Shown: piece after piece, positions 1 to 8,437 of the stretch
How the letters are laid out: each line of letters opens with the position of its first letter
How positions within the stretch are numbered: the first letter of the stretch is position 1
NCBI GenBank assembly: GCA_017417385.1
Contig: JAFPZF010000007.1
Span: 85,977 to 149,976 of the forward strand
Reading direction: 5' to 3'
Source of the DNA: Bacteroidales bacterium
GTDB lineage: Bacteria; Bacteroidota; Bacteroidia; Bacteroidales; Marinilabiliaceae
Length of the DNA stretch: 64,000 nucleotides
Made by a program: the position numbers and the translations under genes
The notes under the pieces: generated by a model
The model's input: the letters and a program-made list of their open reading frames with translations, nothing else
What the model was told of the DNA's origin: nothing
The model's database searches: none

Positions 1-632
1 AGGCGGTCTCGTTCAAGAGTGGGGCATATCTGATAATAGAGACGACGGAGGCGCTGAACGTCATAGACGTGAACAGCGGCAACAAGTCGAAGACAGCGGA
101 CAATCAGGAGAGCAATGCGTTGGAGACGAACTTAGCAGCGGCGGACGAGATAGCGCGTCAGTTGCGTCTGAGGGACATGGGTGGCATCGTCGTTGTGGAC
201 TTCATAGACATGGCGAATGCGGAGAACAGGCAGAAGCTATATGAGCGGATGCGCGAGGCCATGTCGACAGACAAGACGAAGCACAACATACTGCCTTTGA
301 GCAAGTTTGGATTGATGCAGATAACTCGCCAGAGGGTACGTCCGGTGATGGTGATGGACACGACAGAGAAGTGTCCGACGTGTGGAGGGACGGGAAAGAT
401 ACAGACCTCCATACAGGTACCGGAGATGATAGAGGCGGCGGTGAGCAAGGAGACGGCCGAGCATGGTAGCAACATACAGGTCAGGTGTCATCCGTTCGTG
501 TACGCCTATTTGAAGAAAGGATTTCCGTCGAAGATATTAAGATGGCGGATGAAGTATGGTTGGGGACTTAAGGTATATCCGTCGGCGGCATTAGGAGTAG
601 TCGACTTTGAGATAGTACATGACGAGAAATAG
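1..632 (+). CDS. rng: Ribonuclease G/E family endoribonuclease, C-terminal part (5' end outside window)
   Basis: The reading frame is already open at base 3 and runs to a TAG at 630-632, so only the last 209 or so codons are present. Visible blocks are the end of the S1/5'-sensor-DNase I-like core (LIIETTEALNVIDVNSGN), the conserved ETN..AADEIARQLRLRD helix with GGIVVVDFIDM, and the zinc-link CPTCGGTGKI. This is the single-strand-specific endoribonuclease that matures rRNA and initiates mRNA decay in the cytoplasm. The protein ends soon after the core with no long disordered C-terminal scaffold, which fits RNase G or a short bacteroidal RNase E/G better than a degradosome-type RNase E. A strong terminator follows 26 bases downstream. 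Confidence 0.93.
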   Translation, partial: AVSFKSGAYLIIETTEALNVIDVNSGNKSKTADNQESNALETNLAAADEIARQLRLRDMGGIVVVDFIDMANAENRQKLYERMREAMSTDKTKHNILPLSKFGLMQITRQRVRPVMVMDTTEKCPTCGGTGKIQTSIQVPEMIEAAVSKETAEHGSNIQVRCHPFVYAYLKKGFPSKILRWRMKYGWGLKVYPSAALGVVDFEIVHDEK

Positions 633-658
633 TCCATCCATATTGAGGAAAAGAATTA

Positions 659-697
659 AGTCCTCGAGGTGCGGAGAGCGTCTCGAGGACTTTTTTT
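659..697 (+). terminator. Rho-independent terminator of rng
   Basis: A perfect 10-bp stem, AGTCCTCGAG pairing with CTCGAGGACT around a 13-base loop, runs directly into seven T residues. It sits 26 bases after the rng stop and before the tRNA-Glu promoter. Confidence 0.9.
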
Positions 698-790
698 ATC
701 GAGACAAAGCGCATTAGAGAGAGTCGAGGGATGACAAGAAGGAGAAAAAGGGGGAAAACGAAAAAAATCAAGAAAAAAACGCATCAGCTA

Positions 791-821
791 TTGCACATGA
801 AATAAAAACTCTCTAACTTTG
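791..821 (+). promoter_or_regulatory. Bacteroidota-type promoter of tRNA-Glu
   Basis: TTG at 791-793 and TAACTTTG at 814-821 are separated by 20 bases, matching the -33/-7 arrangement of the Bacteroidota housekeeping sigma factor. The tRNA begins 22 bases downstream. Confidence 0.75.
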
Positions 822-843
822 CACTCGCAAAAGAGAAATGAAT

Positions 844-915
844 GGCCGATTCGTCTAACGGTTAGGACATCAGATTCTCAATCTGGTAATAGGAGTTCGA
901 TTCTCCTATCGGCTA
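844..915 (+). tRNA. tRNA-Glu (anticodon CTC)
   Basis: The cloverleaf is complete: acceptor GGCCGAT with ATCGGCT (first pair G-U), anticodon stem TCAGA/TCTGG around loop TTCTCAA giving CTC, and T-arm AGGAG-TTCGATT-CTCCT. No CCA is encoded, as usual in this phylum. Confidence 0.93.
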
Positions 916-925
916 CAAAGGTTGA

Positions 926-960
926 AGGGTTGCAGGAATAGATTCTTGCGATCCTTTTTC
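926..960 (+). terminator. Terminator after tRNA-Glu
   Basis: A 13-bp stem (926-938 with 943-955, three G-U pairs) is followed by five Ts. It ends the tRNA transcript about 90 bases before the phosphoesterase start. Confidence 0.8.
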
Positions 961-1021
961 GTATGTATCATACAGCTAACAAACATAGAAAAGTCAGGGA
1001 AGTCGACGAGAGGAAAACATC

Positions 1022-1040
1022 ACTCCCCTACCCTAGTCGA
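1022..1040 (+). repeat. Dispersed motif CTCCCCTACCCTA, copy 1
   Basis: Contains CCCCTACCCT, which recurs exactly six times in this window, always on the plus strand. The 18 bases 1023-1040 are identical to 43642-43659. Confidence 0.6.
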
Positions 1041-1048
1041 GACAGAAG

Positions 1049-1945
1049 ATGCGCAGAGCAATGATGAGCATAATAGGCAGGCGAGCAAGAGCAGCGGCAG
1101 CGCTGATCATTCTGATGTCGTTAGCAGTAGCGAGCAGCGCGGAGGCGCAGGGTGTCGACCTAAAGAGCACGAGACACAGGAGCCATTATAAGCGAGAGGG
1201 AATAAGCCGGGTCAGAGAGTGGAGCGTAGAGAGCGAAGAGATACCAGAGAGCTTCGACGGATTCAAGATGGTCTTCGTAACCGACACACACTATCCAAGC
1301 AAGTTCACAGACAGGACACTAGAGGGACTAAGGAGGCTACTAATAGAGATAAGCCCGGACGCGCTATTGCTTGGGGGGGACTATCAGGAAGGTTGCGAAT
1401 GGGTAGAGCCGCTGATGGCGGGGCTCATGGATTGCAAGCCACGATATGGGGCATACGCCGTCATGGGTAACAACGACTTCGAGAGGTGTACGGCGGAGAT
1501 ATACGAGTCTATGGAGCGAAACGGTATAAAACTCGTCGAGAATGACACGGCGAGCATCTGGAAGGGAGGAGAGAGGATAATAATAGCAGGGGCGCACAAT
1601 ACATTCAAGCGGAGGGAGACGACACCGTCTCCAACACTCAAGCTACGAGAGGAGGACTTCGTAATCCTCTTGACACACACTCCCGACTATGTAGAAGATC
1701 AGAACATAAAGAACACCGACTTAGCACTGGCAGGGCACACACACGGCGGGCAGGTGACGCTATTCAACCTCTGGGCGCCTGTGACCGCGTCGCATTATGG
1801 ACAGCGGTTCAGGAGGGGCCTGAAATACAATTCGGCAGGTCAGCCGATAATAATTAGCACGGGAATAGGTACATCAAGAAAAAAAATTCGTATTTTCGCA
1901 AGTAGTGAGGTGTTAATAATCACACTGCACAGTAAAAAAGGATGA
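1049..1945 (+). CDS. Secreted calcineurin-like metallophosphoesterase (YaeI/YkuE-like)
   Basis: A 298-residue protein with a basic N-terminus and a hydrophobic stretch ending near SAEAQ (about residues 14-34), so probably exported to the periplasm. The dinuclear-metal motifs of the family are in order: D79-x-H81, GGD at 109-111, GNND at 140-143 (where most relatives have GNHD), a THTPDY block and a C-terminal GHTHGGQ. The family hydrolyses phosphomono- or diesters; in YaeI relatives the substrate is a lipid such as UDP-diacylglucosamine. The substrate here is not evident. Its stop overlaps the start of the next gene (ATGA), so the two are translationally coupled. The GNND variant replaces a usual active-site histidine and may alter activity. 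Confidence 0.85.
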   Translation: MRRAMMSIIGRRARAAAALIILMSLAVASSAEAQGVDLKSTRHRSHYKREGISRVREWSVESEEIPESFDGFKMVFVTDTHYPSKFTDRTLEGLRRLLIEISPDALLLGGDYQEGCEWVEPLMAGLMDCKPRYGAYAVMGNNDFERCTAEIYESMERNGIKLVENDTASIWKGGERIIIAGAHNTFKRRETTPSPTLKLREEDFVILLTHTPDYVEDQNIKNTDLALAGHTHGGQVTLFNLWAPVTASHYGQRFRRGLKYNSAGQPIIISTGIGTSRKKIRIFASSEVLIITLHSKKG

Positions 1946-4188
1946 ATTCGATGATAGGATGTGGATGCCGTAATGAGAAGATAATCAGGCGGAGAGGTGA
2001 GAGGCACATAATAGGAAGTGTCCGAGTCTCGTTGATGTCGGCGTTGGTAGTCGGCATATTAGGCTGCAGTGATATCAGGGCGGGCCAGACGGTCAGCATA
2101 GAAGACATATTCGGTAAGTGGATGTTCTGGGCGGACAAGCCGAGCGGCATTGTCAGCATGCCAGACGGGGAGAGGTATAGCCAAATCGGAGAGAATGGCA
2201 AGACGATAGAAGTATATGAGTATGCAACCGGGAAGAAGACCGGCACGCTGATGGACCTGGAGAAGGCGAGGGGCGAGTGCACAGTCGAGGAGATATTAGG
2301 TTATAAAGTATCGCCGACAGAAGAGTTCATCTTGTTCTGGGGTGAGGAGACGAAGGTCTACAGACATTCGTTCAAGGCAGACCACTACATATATGACATC
2401 TCGCACAACAGCATACTGAAACTGAGCAAGGATGGCGGGGAGCTGGAAGTAGACTTTGCGCCGAGCGCGTACATGCTGAGCTACGTCCAGAACAACAACC
2501 TCAAGATCTACAAGTTGAAATATCAGAGCTCGAGCGACGTCACGAAGGACGGAGAATACGGGTCAGTATTGAACGGGATACCGGACTGGGTGAACGAGGA
2601 GGAGTTCTCGACGACACGGAGCTATGAATGGTCGAAAGACAGCAAGAAGATAGCCTACATACGCTATGACGAGCGGGAGGTGCCGATGCAGGAGATGGTC
2701 ATGTATGACGGCAGCCTGCACTCGGGCGTAACCAGATTCAAGTATCCGAAAGCTGGGGAGAGAAACTCGACAGTCAGTGTCAGAGTCTTTGACGTCGACA
2801 GCAGGTCGACAAAAGAGATAGACCTGGGCGCGAAAGAGTGTTACGTCCCGAGGATAAAGTGGACCGGGAAAGAGAATCAGCTGGCAGTAGTCAAGCTAAA
2901 CAGACTGCAGAACAGGATAGAGGTTCTCGGAGTCGATGCTAAGTCGACAGTCTCGACACTAATGCTACAAGAGAAGAACGAGCGGTATTTCGAGGAGAGC
3001 GAGTTTGACAACATACACTTCATACACGAAGGCGAAGATTTCGTCACGACGAGCGACAGGGACGGGTGGAATCACATATACCTGTATGGAACGAACGGCG
3101 TGATGAAGAAGCAGTTGACGAGTGGCGAGTGGGACGTCACAGCGATCTACGGAGTCAACGAGGAGACGAACACCCTGTATTATCAAGCAGCGAAGAACTC
3201 GCCGATGAGGAGGGAGATATACGCCATAGACCTGAAGACGTACAAGGAGAGAGTCCTGGCGGGCGAAGCGGGGACGAATGATGCCACATTCTCGGAGGGC
3301 TGCAAGTATTACGTCTGTGACTACTCGAATGTCGGGACGCCTAACAAAATCACATTCTGCGACGCAAAGGGAAAGACGCTAAGGACATACGGAGACAACA
3401 GCCTAGAGAAAGTCATGGCTGGCAGGAAGTTCTCGAAGAAAGAGTTCACCACATTCACGACGAGTGACGGAACCAAGTTGAACGCATGGATGGTGAAGCC
3501 GTTGAACTTTGACAGCGGGAAGAAGTATCCAGTCCTGATAGTCCAGTACAGTGGACCGAACTCTCAGGAGGTGCTTGACAAGTGGGACATAGACTGGGAG
3601 CAGACGTTGGCTTCAGAGGGAGTCATAGTAGCCTGCGTAGATCCGAGAGGGACAGGATGTCGAGGGGCGGACTTCAGGAAATGCACATACAGGAAGCTCG
3701 GTGAGATAGAGAGCAATGACATGATAGACGCGGCGAAGGAGATAGGGAAGCTGCCATACGTAGATCCGAGCCGGATAGGCATCTGGGGATGGAGCTACGG
3801 AGGATTCATGTCTTGCCTGTGCCTATGCAGGACAGACGTGTTCAGACTCGGAATCTCCGTTGCGCCAGTAGTGAACTGGAAGTTCTATGACACAGTGTAT
3901 ACAGAGCGGTATATGCAGACTCCGGAGCTAAATCCGGGAGGGTATGAGCTATGTCCACTCAGCAAGGCAAAAGACCTCGAGGGGAGACTGCTGCTCGTAC
4001 ATGGGACAGCGGATGACAACGTCCACATACAGAACCAGATGGAGATGGTCAATGCGCTGATAGAGGCAGACAAGGACTTCGAGATGTTTGCGTATCCGAA
4101 CAAGAATCACAGCATAATAGGGGGGAACGTCAGGGTGCACCTCTACAGCAAGATGATAAAGTTCATAAAGAGAGAGTTCGGATTGTAG
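1942..4188 (+). CDS. S9B dipeptidyl peptidase (DPP IV family)
   Basis: A 748-residue serine exopeptidase that removes X-Pro or X-Ala dipeptides from exported peptides. The N-terminal hydrophobic segment ends GILGC near residue 35, so it is either a lipoprotein or a secreted periplasmic enzyme. Residues about 60-480 form the beta-propeller, with the substrate-binding double-glutamate motif DWVNEEE at 215-221. The C-terminal alpha/beta hydrolase carries the catalytic triad: Ser618 in GWSYGG, Asp692 in HGTADDNVH and His723 in NKNHS. Length and motifs match Bacteroidales DPP IV closely. It overlaps the phosphoesterase by four bases and lies 38 bases before lemA. Peptide foraging is the expected role in an amino-acid-using gut or oral bacterium. 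Confidence 0.93.
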   Translation: MNSMIGCGCRNEKIIRRRGERHIIGSVRVSLMSALVVGILGCSDIRAGQTVSIEDIFGKWMFWADKPSGIVSMPDGERYSQIGENGKTIEVYEYATGKKTGTLMDLEKARGECTVEEILGYKVSPTEEFILFWGEETKVYRHSFKADHYIYDISHNSILKLSKDGGELEVDFAPSAYMLSYVQNNNLKIYKLKYQSSSDVTKDGEYGSVLNGIPDWVNEEEFSTTRSYEWSKDSKKIAYIRYDEREVPMQEMVMYDGSLHSGVTRFKYPKAGERNSTVSVRVFDVDSRSTKEIDLGAKECYVPRIKWTGKENQLAVVKLNRLQNRIEVLGVDAKSTVSTLMLQEKNERYFEESEFDNIHFIHEGEDFVTTSDRDGWNHIYLYGTNGVMKKQLTSGEWDVTAIYGVNEETNTLYYQAAKNSPMRREIYAIDLKTYKERVLAGEAGTNDATFSEGCKYYVCDYSNVGTPNKITFCDAKGKTLRTYGDNSLEKVMAGRKFSKKEFTTFTTSDGTKLNAWMVKPLNFDSGKKYPVLIVQYSGPNSQEVLDKWDIDWEQTLASEGVIVACVDPRGTGCRGADFRKCTYRKLGEIESNDMIDAAKEIGKLPYVDPSRIGIWGWSYGGFMSCLCLCRTDVFRLGISVAPVVNWKFYDTVYTERYMQTPELNPGGYELCPLSKAKDLEGRLLLVHGTADDNVHIQNQMEMVNALIEADKDFEMFAYPNKNHSIIGGNVRVHLYSKMIKFIKREFGL

Positions 4189-4225
4189 AACAGGATAAAA
4201 GAAACAAACATAATAAACCAAAAGG

Positions 4226-4813
4226 ATGAGCATACTAAAGAGCATCAAGGGGTTGATAGCATGTGTCGGATTGGCGACGCTGGTATCAAGTTGTAGTTAC
4301 AACACGATGGTAGAGAAAGACGAGGGAGTCAAGAAGGCCTGGTCTCAGGTAGAGAACGTATACCAGAGGAGGGCGGACCTGATTCCAAACCTCGTAGAGA
4401 CCGTGAAGGGATATGCGGCGCACGAGCAGGGAACGCTAGAGAGTGTCGTCGAGGCGAGAGCAAAGGCGACGAGCATGACGATAGACCCGTCGAACCTCGA
4501 CGAGGAGTCGTTGGCGAAGTTTCAGCAGGCACAGAGCCAGCTGGGAGGTGCACTATCGAGACTCTTGGCAGTCCAGGAGAACTATCCTGACCTGAAGGCC
4601 AACGAGACATTCAGAGACCTGATGACGCAGCTCGAAGGCACAGAGAACAGGATAGCCGTCGAGAGGAAGAAGTTCAACGACGCAGCTGGGGACTACAACA
4701 CATACATCAGGATGTTCCCGAAGAACATAACGGCGATGATATTCGGATTCAAGTCCAAGCCGTACTTCCAGGCAGACGAGGGAGCGCAGAAGGCGCCGAG
4801 CGTGAAATTCTAA
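4226..4813 (+). CDS. lemA: LemA family lipoprotein
   Basis: A 195-residue LemA protein. A signal peptide ends in the lipobox LVSSC near residue 23, followed by the family signature with W-x-QVEN-x-YQRRADLIPNLV and a VKGYAxHE block. The rest is helical and ends at a short tail. LemA proteins are envelope-anchored helical-bundle proteins of unknown biochemical role that usually sit beside TPM-domain proteins. That arrangement is seen here: two TPM genes follow within 22 bases and by overlap, so the three probably form one operon and one envelope complex. Confidence 0.93.
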   Translation: MSILKSIKGLIACVGLATLVSSCSYNTMVEKDEGVKKAWSQVENVYQRRADLIPNLVETVKGYAAHEQGTLESVVEARAKATSMTIDPSNLDEESLAKFQQAQSQLGGALSRLLAVQENYPDLKANETFRDLMTQLEGTENRIAVERKKFNDAAGDYNTYIRMFPKNITAMIFGFKSKPYFQADEGAQKAPSVKF

Positions 4814-4834
4814 GTACAGACAAAAGGCAGGAAT

Positions 4835-5269
4835 ATGATAGGTGGCATCTTGACAGAGTCGGACTGCGAGACGATAGAGCAGGCGATAGAGGAGGCAGAG
4901 AACAACTGCTCTGGCGAGATAAGAGTACACGTAGACAAGACGTGTCTGCCAGACGTCAGGGACTCGGCGGCTGACAAGTTTGCAGAGCTCGGAATGCACA
5001 AGACGAAGCAGCGCAATGGAGTGCTGATATACATAGCTGCCGCCGACAGGAAGTTCGCGGTAATTGGTGACGTCGGGATAAACAGCAAGGTCAATCAGGA
5101 CTTCTGGGACGACATCATAGCCGAGATGAAAGACTGCTTCATAAGGGGTGAGTTCTGCAGTGGGATAGTTCACGCAGTCAAGACGTGCGGAGACAAGTTG
5201 CGGAAGTACTTTCCGCCGACAGAAGACGACGAGAACGAGCTACCAAACGCAGTCTCATTCGGACGATGA
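4835..5269 (+). CDS. TPM-domain protein, short cytoplasmic form
   Basis: A 144-residue protein made almost entirely of a TPM (Psb32/YgcG-type) domain: the N-terminal LTESDCETIEQAIEEAE helix, the GEIRVHV strand, NGVLIYIAAADRKFAVIGDVGI and a C-terminal FRxGEFxxGI segment. No signal peptide or membrane segment is present, so it is probably cytoplasmic or held by its membrane partners. The domain has been reported to have phosphatase activity in plants, but function in this family is not settled. It lies between lemA and a larger membrane TPM protein and its stop overlaps that start (ATGA). Confidence 0.85.
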   Translation: MIGGILTESDCETIEQAIEEAENNCSGEIRVHVDKTCLPDVRDSAADKFAELGMHKTKQRNGVLIYIAAADRKFAVIGDVGINSKVNQDFWDDIIAEMKDCFIRGEFCSGIVHAVKTCGDKLRKYFPPTEDDENELPNAVSFGR

Positions 5270-6210
5270 ACATTAGAAGAGAGACAATAGGAATCAAGAT
5301 GATACAGATAGTGGCATTAGTCATGTCACTATCTGTATTTTGTCTTATAGAGACGAGGGGAGAGGCAAGCAGCGTCAGTCTCATACAAGAATACACGAGC
5401 GATTTAGAGGACGAGAGCAACAACAATGAGGTAAGTTCGGGAGATTGGGACGAAAAGACAGACGACATCAGATATGACGGGGACTTCCCGAAAGTCCCAT
5501 ATCCTCCGAGGCTCGTAAATGACTTTGCGGGGCTGATGGACGTCGAATCTCGACAGAGACTCGAAGCATATCTATTGGCGTTCAACGACACGACATCGAC
5601 ACAAGTATATGTCATCACACTTTCGACCCTAAAAGGATACGAAATAGCAGATTACGCACAACAACTGTTTGACAGGTGGGGAATCGGAGATGCGAAGAAA
5701 GATAACGGCGTACTGATACTAGTGAAGCCCAAGACAGAGAGCAGCAAGGGGCGCGCCTTCATCTGCACAGGCTACGGAGTAGAAGGTGCGCTGCCGGACA
5801 TAGCAGCGAGCCATATCGTCAATGACGAGATGATACCGTACTTCATGCAAGAAGACTACAACAGAGGTATCATAGCGGGAGCGATGGCCGTCGTCAAAGC
5901 AGTCGAAGGAGAGTACACCATAGAGAACACCGATGACGAGACCGACGGTGAGCTCGTCGTAGAGTTAATCTTGTTTCTGCTGATCATCCCATTGATATTG
6001 GGGTATGCAAGCCTGTCAAAAAGACAGCGGAGAATGACCTTTGCGGCAGTGCTAGGGCTATCGCTGCTGTATGGATACGGACAGATGATAAAAATCATCC
6101 TATCGTCAGGTGGAGGCAGCAGGGGAAGTCGTGGTGGCGGTTTCAGTGGAGGATTCAGCGGAGGCGGCGGTGGTCACTCTGGTGGCGGTGGCGGAGGAGG
6201 CAGCTGGTGA
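5266..6210 (+). CDS. TPM-domain membrane protein with glycine-rich tail (YgcG-like)
   Basis: A 314-residue protein starting at the ATG that overlaps the previous stop; the open frame extends upstream but that part lies inside the preceding gene. A signal peptide covers about residues 12-36, then a TPM domain (LVNDFAGLMD through GYGVEGALPD and the FxxxDYNRGI motif). Two transmembrane helices follow (VVELILFLLIIPLILGY and FAAVLGLSLLYGYGQ). The C-terminus is extremely Gly/Ser-rich and ends in SW, the hallmark of YgcG proteins paired with LemA. The TPM domain should face the periplasm. It works presumably with LemA and the short TPM protein. Confidence 0.9.
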   Translation: MNIRRETIGIKMIQIVALVMSLSVFCLIETRGEASSVSLIQEYTSDLEDESNNNEVSSGDWDEKTDDIRYDGDFPKVPYPPRLVNDFAGLMDVESRQRLEAYLLAFNDTTSTQVYVITLSTLKGYEIADYAQQLFDRWGIGDAKKDNGVLILVKPKTESSKGRAFICTGYGVEGALPDIAASHIVNDEMIPYFMQEDYNRGIIAGAMAVVKAVEGEYTIENTDDETDGELVVELILFLLIIPLILGYASLSKRQRRMTFAAVLGLSLLYGYGQMIKIILSSGGGSRGSRGGGFSGGFSGGGGGHSGGGGGGGSW

Positions 6211-6290
6211 TAGCCACATCGAGCAAGAAAGTTATATGTTGGCACAATAATTGGGAGACAAGACCGTTAGATAAGGAAAAGAATTAGATT

Positions 6291-7184
6291 ATGGGAATGA
6301 AGACCGTGATAAGGATAATGATCGCGATATTCATCGCGATAGGCAGCAACGCATACGCACAGGATTTCTTGGGCGGAATGGCGCCTAAGAGTGCAGATAA
6401 GCAAAAGGCAGATAAGCAAAAGAGCAAGAGAAAGGTAAACCTGCCAGACAAGCCCAACTATAAAGATGCGAAGGGACTGCGACAGGGCGAATGGGGGACC
6501 AAATACCCCAACGGGCGGTATAGATATGAAGCCACATTCAAGGATGACAAGCCAGTAGGGAAAGTCAAAAGATACGACGAAGACGGGCGACTTGTAGCAG
6601 TCCTGACGTATCAGGCAAATGGTATAGTCACGTCCATAACGTATCATGAGAACGGGAAGATGGAGAGCAAGGGGAAGTATAAGAACCAGAAAAAGGAGGG
6701 AACATGGACGTTCTACGACCACAACGAAAGGTTGATAATGGAGGTCCCATATTCGGACGGCAAGGAGCATGGCATAGCGAAACTGCTCTATGAAAACGGC
6801 AAGACGCTAGAGATGACTACGTGGGTCGACGGAATGAAAGAGGGGCCATACACAAAGTACTTCGTATCGGGGCAGAAAGAAGTCGAAGCAACATATAGCA
6901 AGAATGAGCTCAACGGACCATATAGAGTCTGGGGAAGCGACGGCAAAATAGTCAATGATGGACAGTTTGCATACGGTGTCAAGGTAGGCAGATGGAAGGT
7001 AAGGTTCCCACAGGAAGGCAACTACGAAGTGACCATCCTCTACGACAAGCATGGCCTAGTAATCAACAGGGCAGAAGTTGACTCGGTCGAAAACCTGAGA
7101 ATCAAATATATAGAGAAGCAGTTGGGCAAGCACAGAGACCCGGAGGAATATGTTAGCCACCCAGAAGACTACGTACCATTCTGA
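6291..7184 (+). CDS. Secreted MORN-like repeat protein (YwqK-type)
   Basis: A 297-residue protein with a signal peptide ending near YAQ (residue 24), followed by a charged linker. At least six degenerate repeats of about 23 residues follow, with G-x-W/Y-x-x-[FY]-x-x-N/D-G-[KR] cores such as GEWGTKYPNGRYR, GTWTFYDHNER, GPYTKYFVSGQKE and GRWKVRF. These are MORN-variant beta-hairpin repeats as annotated in YwqK-family proteins. No catalytic motif is visible. It may be a surface or periplasmic binding protein. It follows the TPM gene by 81 bases on the same strand and precedes another secreted repeat protein. Confidence 0.75.
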   Translation: MGMKTVIRIMIAIFIAIGSNAYAQDFLGGMAPKSADKQKADKQKSKRKVNLPDKPNYKDAKGLRQGEWGTKYPNGRYRYEATFKDDKPVGKVKRYDEDGRLVAVLTYQANGIVTSITYHENGKMESKGKYKNQKKEGTWTFYDHNERLIMEVPYSDGKEHGIAKLLYENGKTLEMTTWVDGMKEGPYTKYFVSGQKEVEATYSKNELNGPYRVWGSDGKIVNDGQFAYGVKVGRWKVRFPQEGNYEVTILYDKHGLVINRAEVDSVENLRIKYIEKQLGKHRDPEEYVSHPEDYVPF

Positions 7185-7225
7185 AAGGCCAAACTAACAA
7201 TAGACACAACAAACAATCAGAAATT

Positions 7226-7987
7226 ATGAGCAGGTTGACGAATATACTGACAATGGTGATAATAGTCGCGACGTGCACATTAGCGAAAGCACAGACACTG
7301 GGAGCGTATCCCGACGGACTGAGCGACGCCATTGCAGAGCAGTTGACCAATGACGTGAATACAGCAGAGACGACAACGTGGAAAGTGAACTATGAACGGA
7401 GGACTATAGAGAAAGGGGAAGTCGTATACAGAACTATCTCGAAGTTCGACAACAAAGGGAATATCCTAAGTATCGAGAAGAAAGACAAGGACGGGCAAAC
7501 GAAGAGCCTGACCACATACTACTATGAGGACGGGAAGAAGATCAGCAGCACAGAATCATCGCAGGGTGGTGACAAGGTGACACAGACATCTTATACCTAC
7601 GACGACAAAGGGAGGATGACAGAGATGCTGCTAAAGGACTACGAGGGGACAGAAATAAGCCGTACGACAATAGAGACAGGAAGCGACTATACGACAACCA
7701 GGGAACAGTTTCGAGACGGAGAGACACTCGAGACAACAATGAAGTACGACAAGAACTTGAGACTCAATAGAGTATCGATAAACGACGGGACCTCGAATAG
7801 AGAAATGAGGTTCAAAATAGGCCCTGACGGCCTGCCAACAAAAGGGCTAGTCAAGGATTCAAACGGAGAGAAGAAGCAGCTCAGATTTACCTACGAGAAA
7901 GATACAAAGGGAAATTGGACAAAGAAGACAGTATACCTCGACGACAAGGTCATAGAAACATCCGAGAGAGTGATAAACTATCGGTAG
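7226..7987 (+). CDS. Secreted YD-like repeat protein, function unknown
   Basis: A 253-residue protein with a cleavable signal peptide (LTMVIIVATCTLAKAQ). The body is built of short beta-strand repeats such as FDNKGNILSIEKKDKDGQ, YYEDGKKISS and YTYDDKGRMTEM, resembling the YD/RHS repeat grammar without any RHS core or toxin domain. It is charged, soluble and probably periplasmic or surface-exposed. It lies 42 bases after the MORN-like gene, so the two may be co-transcribed. No catalytic motif is visible and no specific function is proposed. Confidence 0.65.
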   Translation: MSRLTNILTMVIIVATCTLAKAQTLGAYPDGLSDAIAEQLTNDVNTAETTTWKVNYERRTIEKGEVVYRTISKFDNKGNILSIEKKDKDGQTKSLTTYYYEDGKKISSTESSQGGDKVTQTSYTYDDKGRMTEMLLKDYEGTEISRTTIETGSDYTTTREQFRDGETLETTMKYDKNLRLNRVSINDGTSNREMRFKIGPDGLPTKGLVKDSNGEKKQLRFTYEKDTKGNWTKKTVYLDDKVIETSERVINYR

Positions 7988-7988
7988 G

Positions 7989-8002
7989 ACTCCCCTACCC
8001 TA
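7989..8002 (+). repeat. Dispersed motif ACTCCCCTACCCTA, copy 2
   Basis: Lies between the convergent ends of the YD-like gene and the Fur gene and supplies the Fur stop codon. It also marks the point where strand base composition changes. Confidence 0.6.
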
Positions 8003-8437
8003 CAAGTCCCTATCACGTCTCCTTTTGCAGTCTGGGCAGACACCTTTGACGACATATTCAGTCTCCTCGACGACGAAGTCTACAGGCAAGACAACGGCAG
8101 GAATCTCCACGTCTCTCAGACAATAAGTCTTATGGCACACTCGGCATGTCACGTGCACGTGCCCCACGTGATGAGCCCCATCGTGGCAGTGACAGACACA
8201 GTATTTCTGCTTACCGCTCCCGTCGTCAGTCTCGTGGAGCAGACCAGCCTCTTGGAAAGTCACTATAGTCCGGAAGATCGTACTCTTGTCGACAGTCGAC
8301 AGACGATCCTCAATGTCTTGGAGACAGAAAGTACTACCCTCCTCCTCGGTCAGCGTTCGCCAAATCAGCAGCCTGACAGCCGTGACTCTCACACCCGCCT
8401 TAGTAAGCCGAGCCTCGGCCTCGCTATAATCACTCAT
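8000..8437 (-). CDS. Fur-family metal-responsive repressor
   Basis: A 145-residue protein with an N-terminal winged helix (residues about 5-80, including the STIFRTIVTFQEAGLL recognition region) and a C-terminal dimerisation/metal domain. It carries the structural zinc cysteines C-x-x-C in TCRVC and VCPDC and a histidine cluster CHDGAHHVGHVHV. The family represses metal or peroxide genes when loaded with Fe, Zn or Mn. The gene follows and overlaps by eight bases the metal-efflux permease, so both are one operon with the permease first. This makes a zinc- or copper-sensing Zur-like role more likely than classical Fur, but the sensed metal cannot be read from sequence. Confidence 0.88.
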   Translation of the reverse strand: MSDYSEAEARLTKAGVRVTAVRLLIWRTLTEEEGSTFCLQDIEDRLSTVDKSTIFRTIVTFQEAGLLHETDDGSGKQKYCVCHCHDGAHHVGHVHVTCRVCHKTYCLRDVEIPAVVLPVDFVVEETEYVVKGVCPDCKRRRDRDL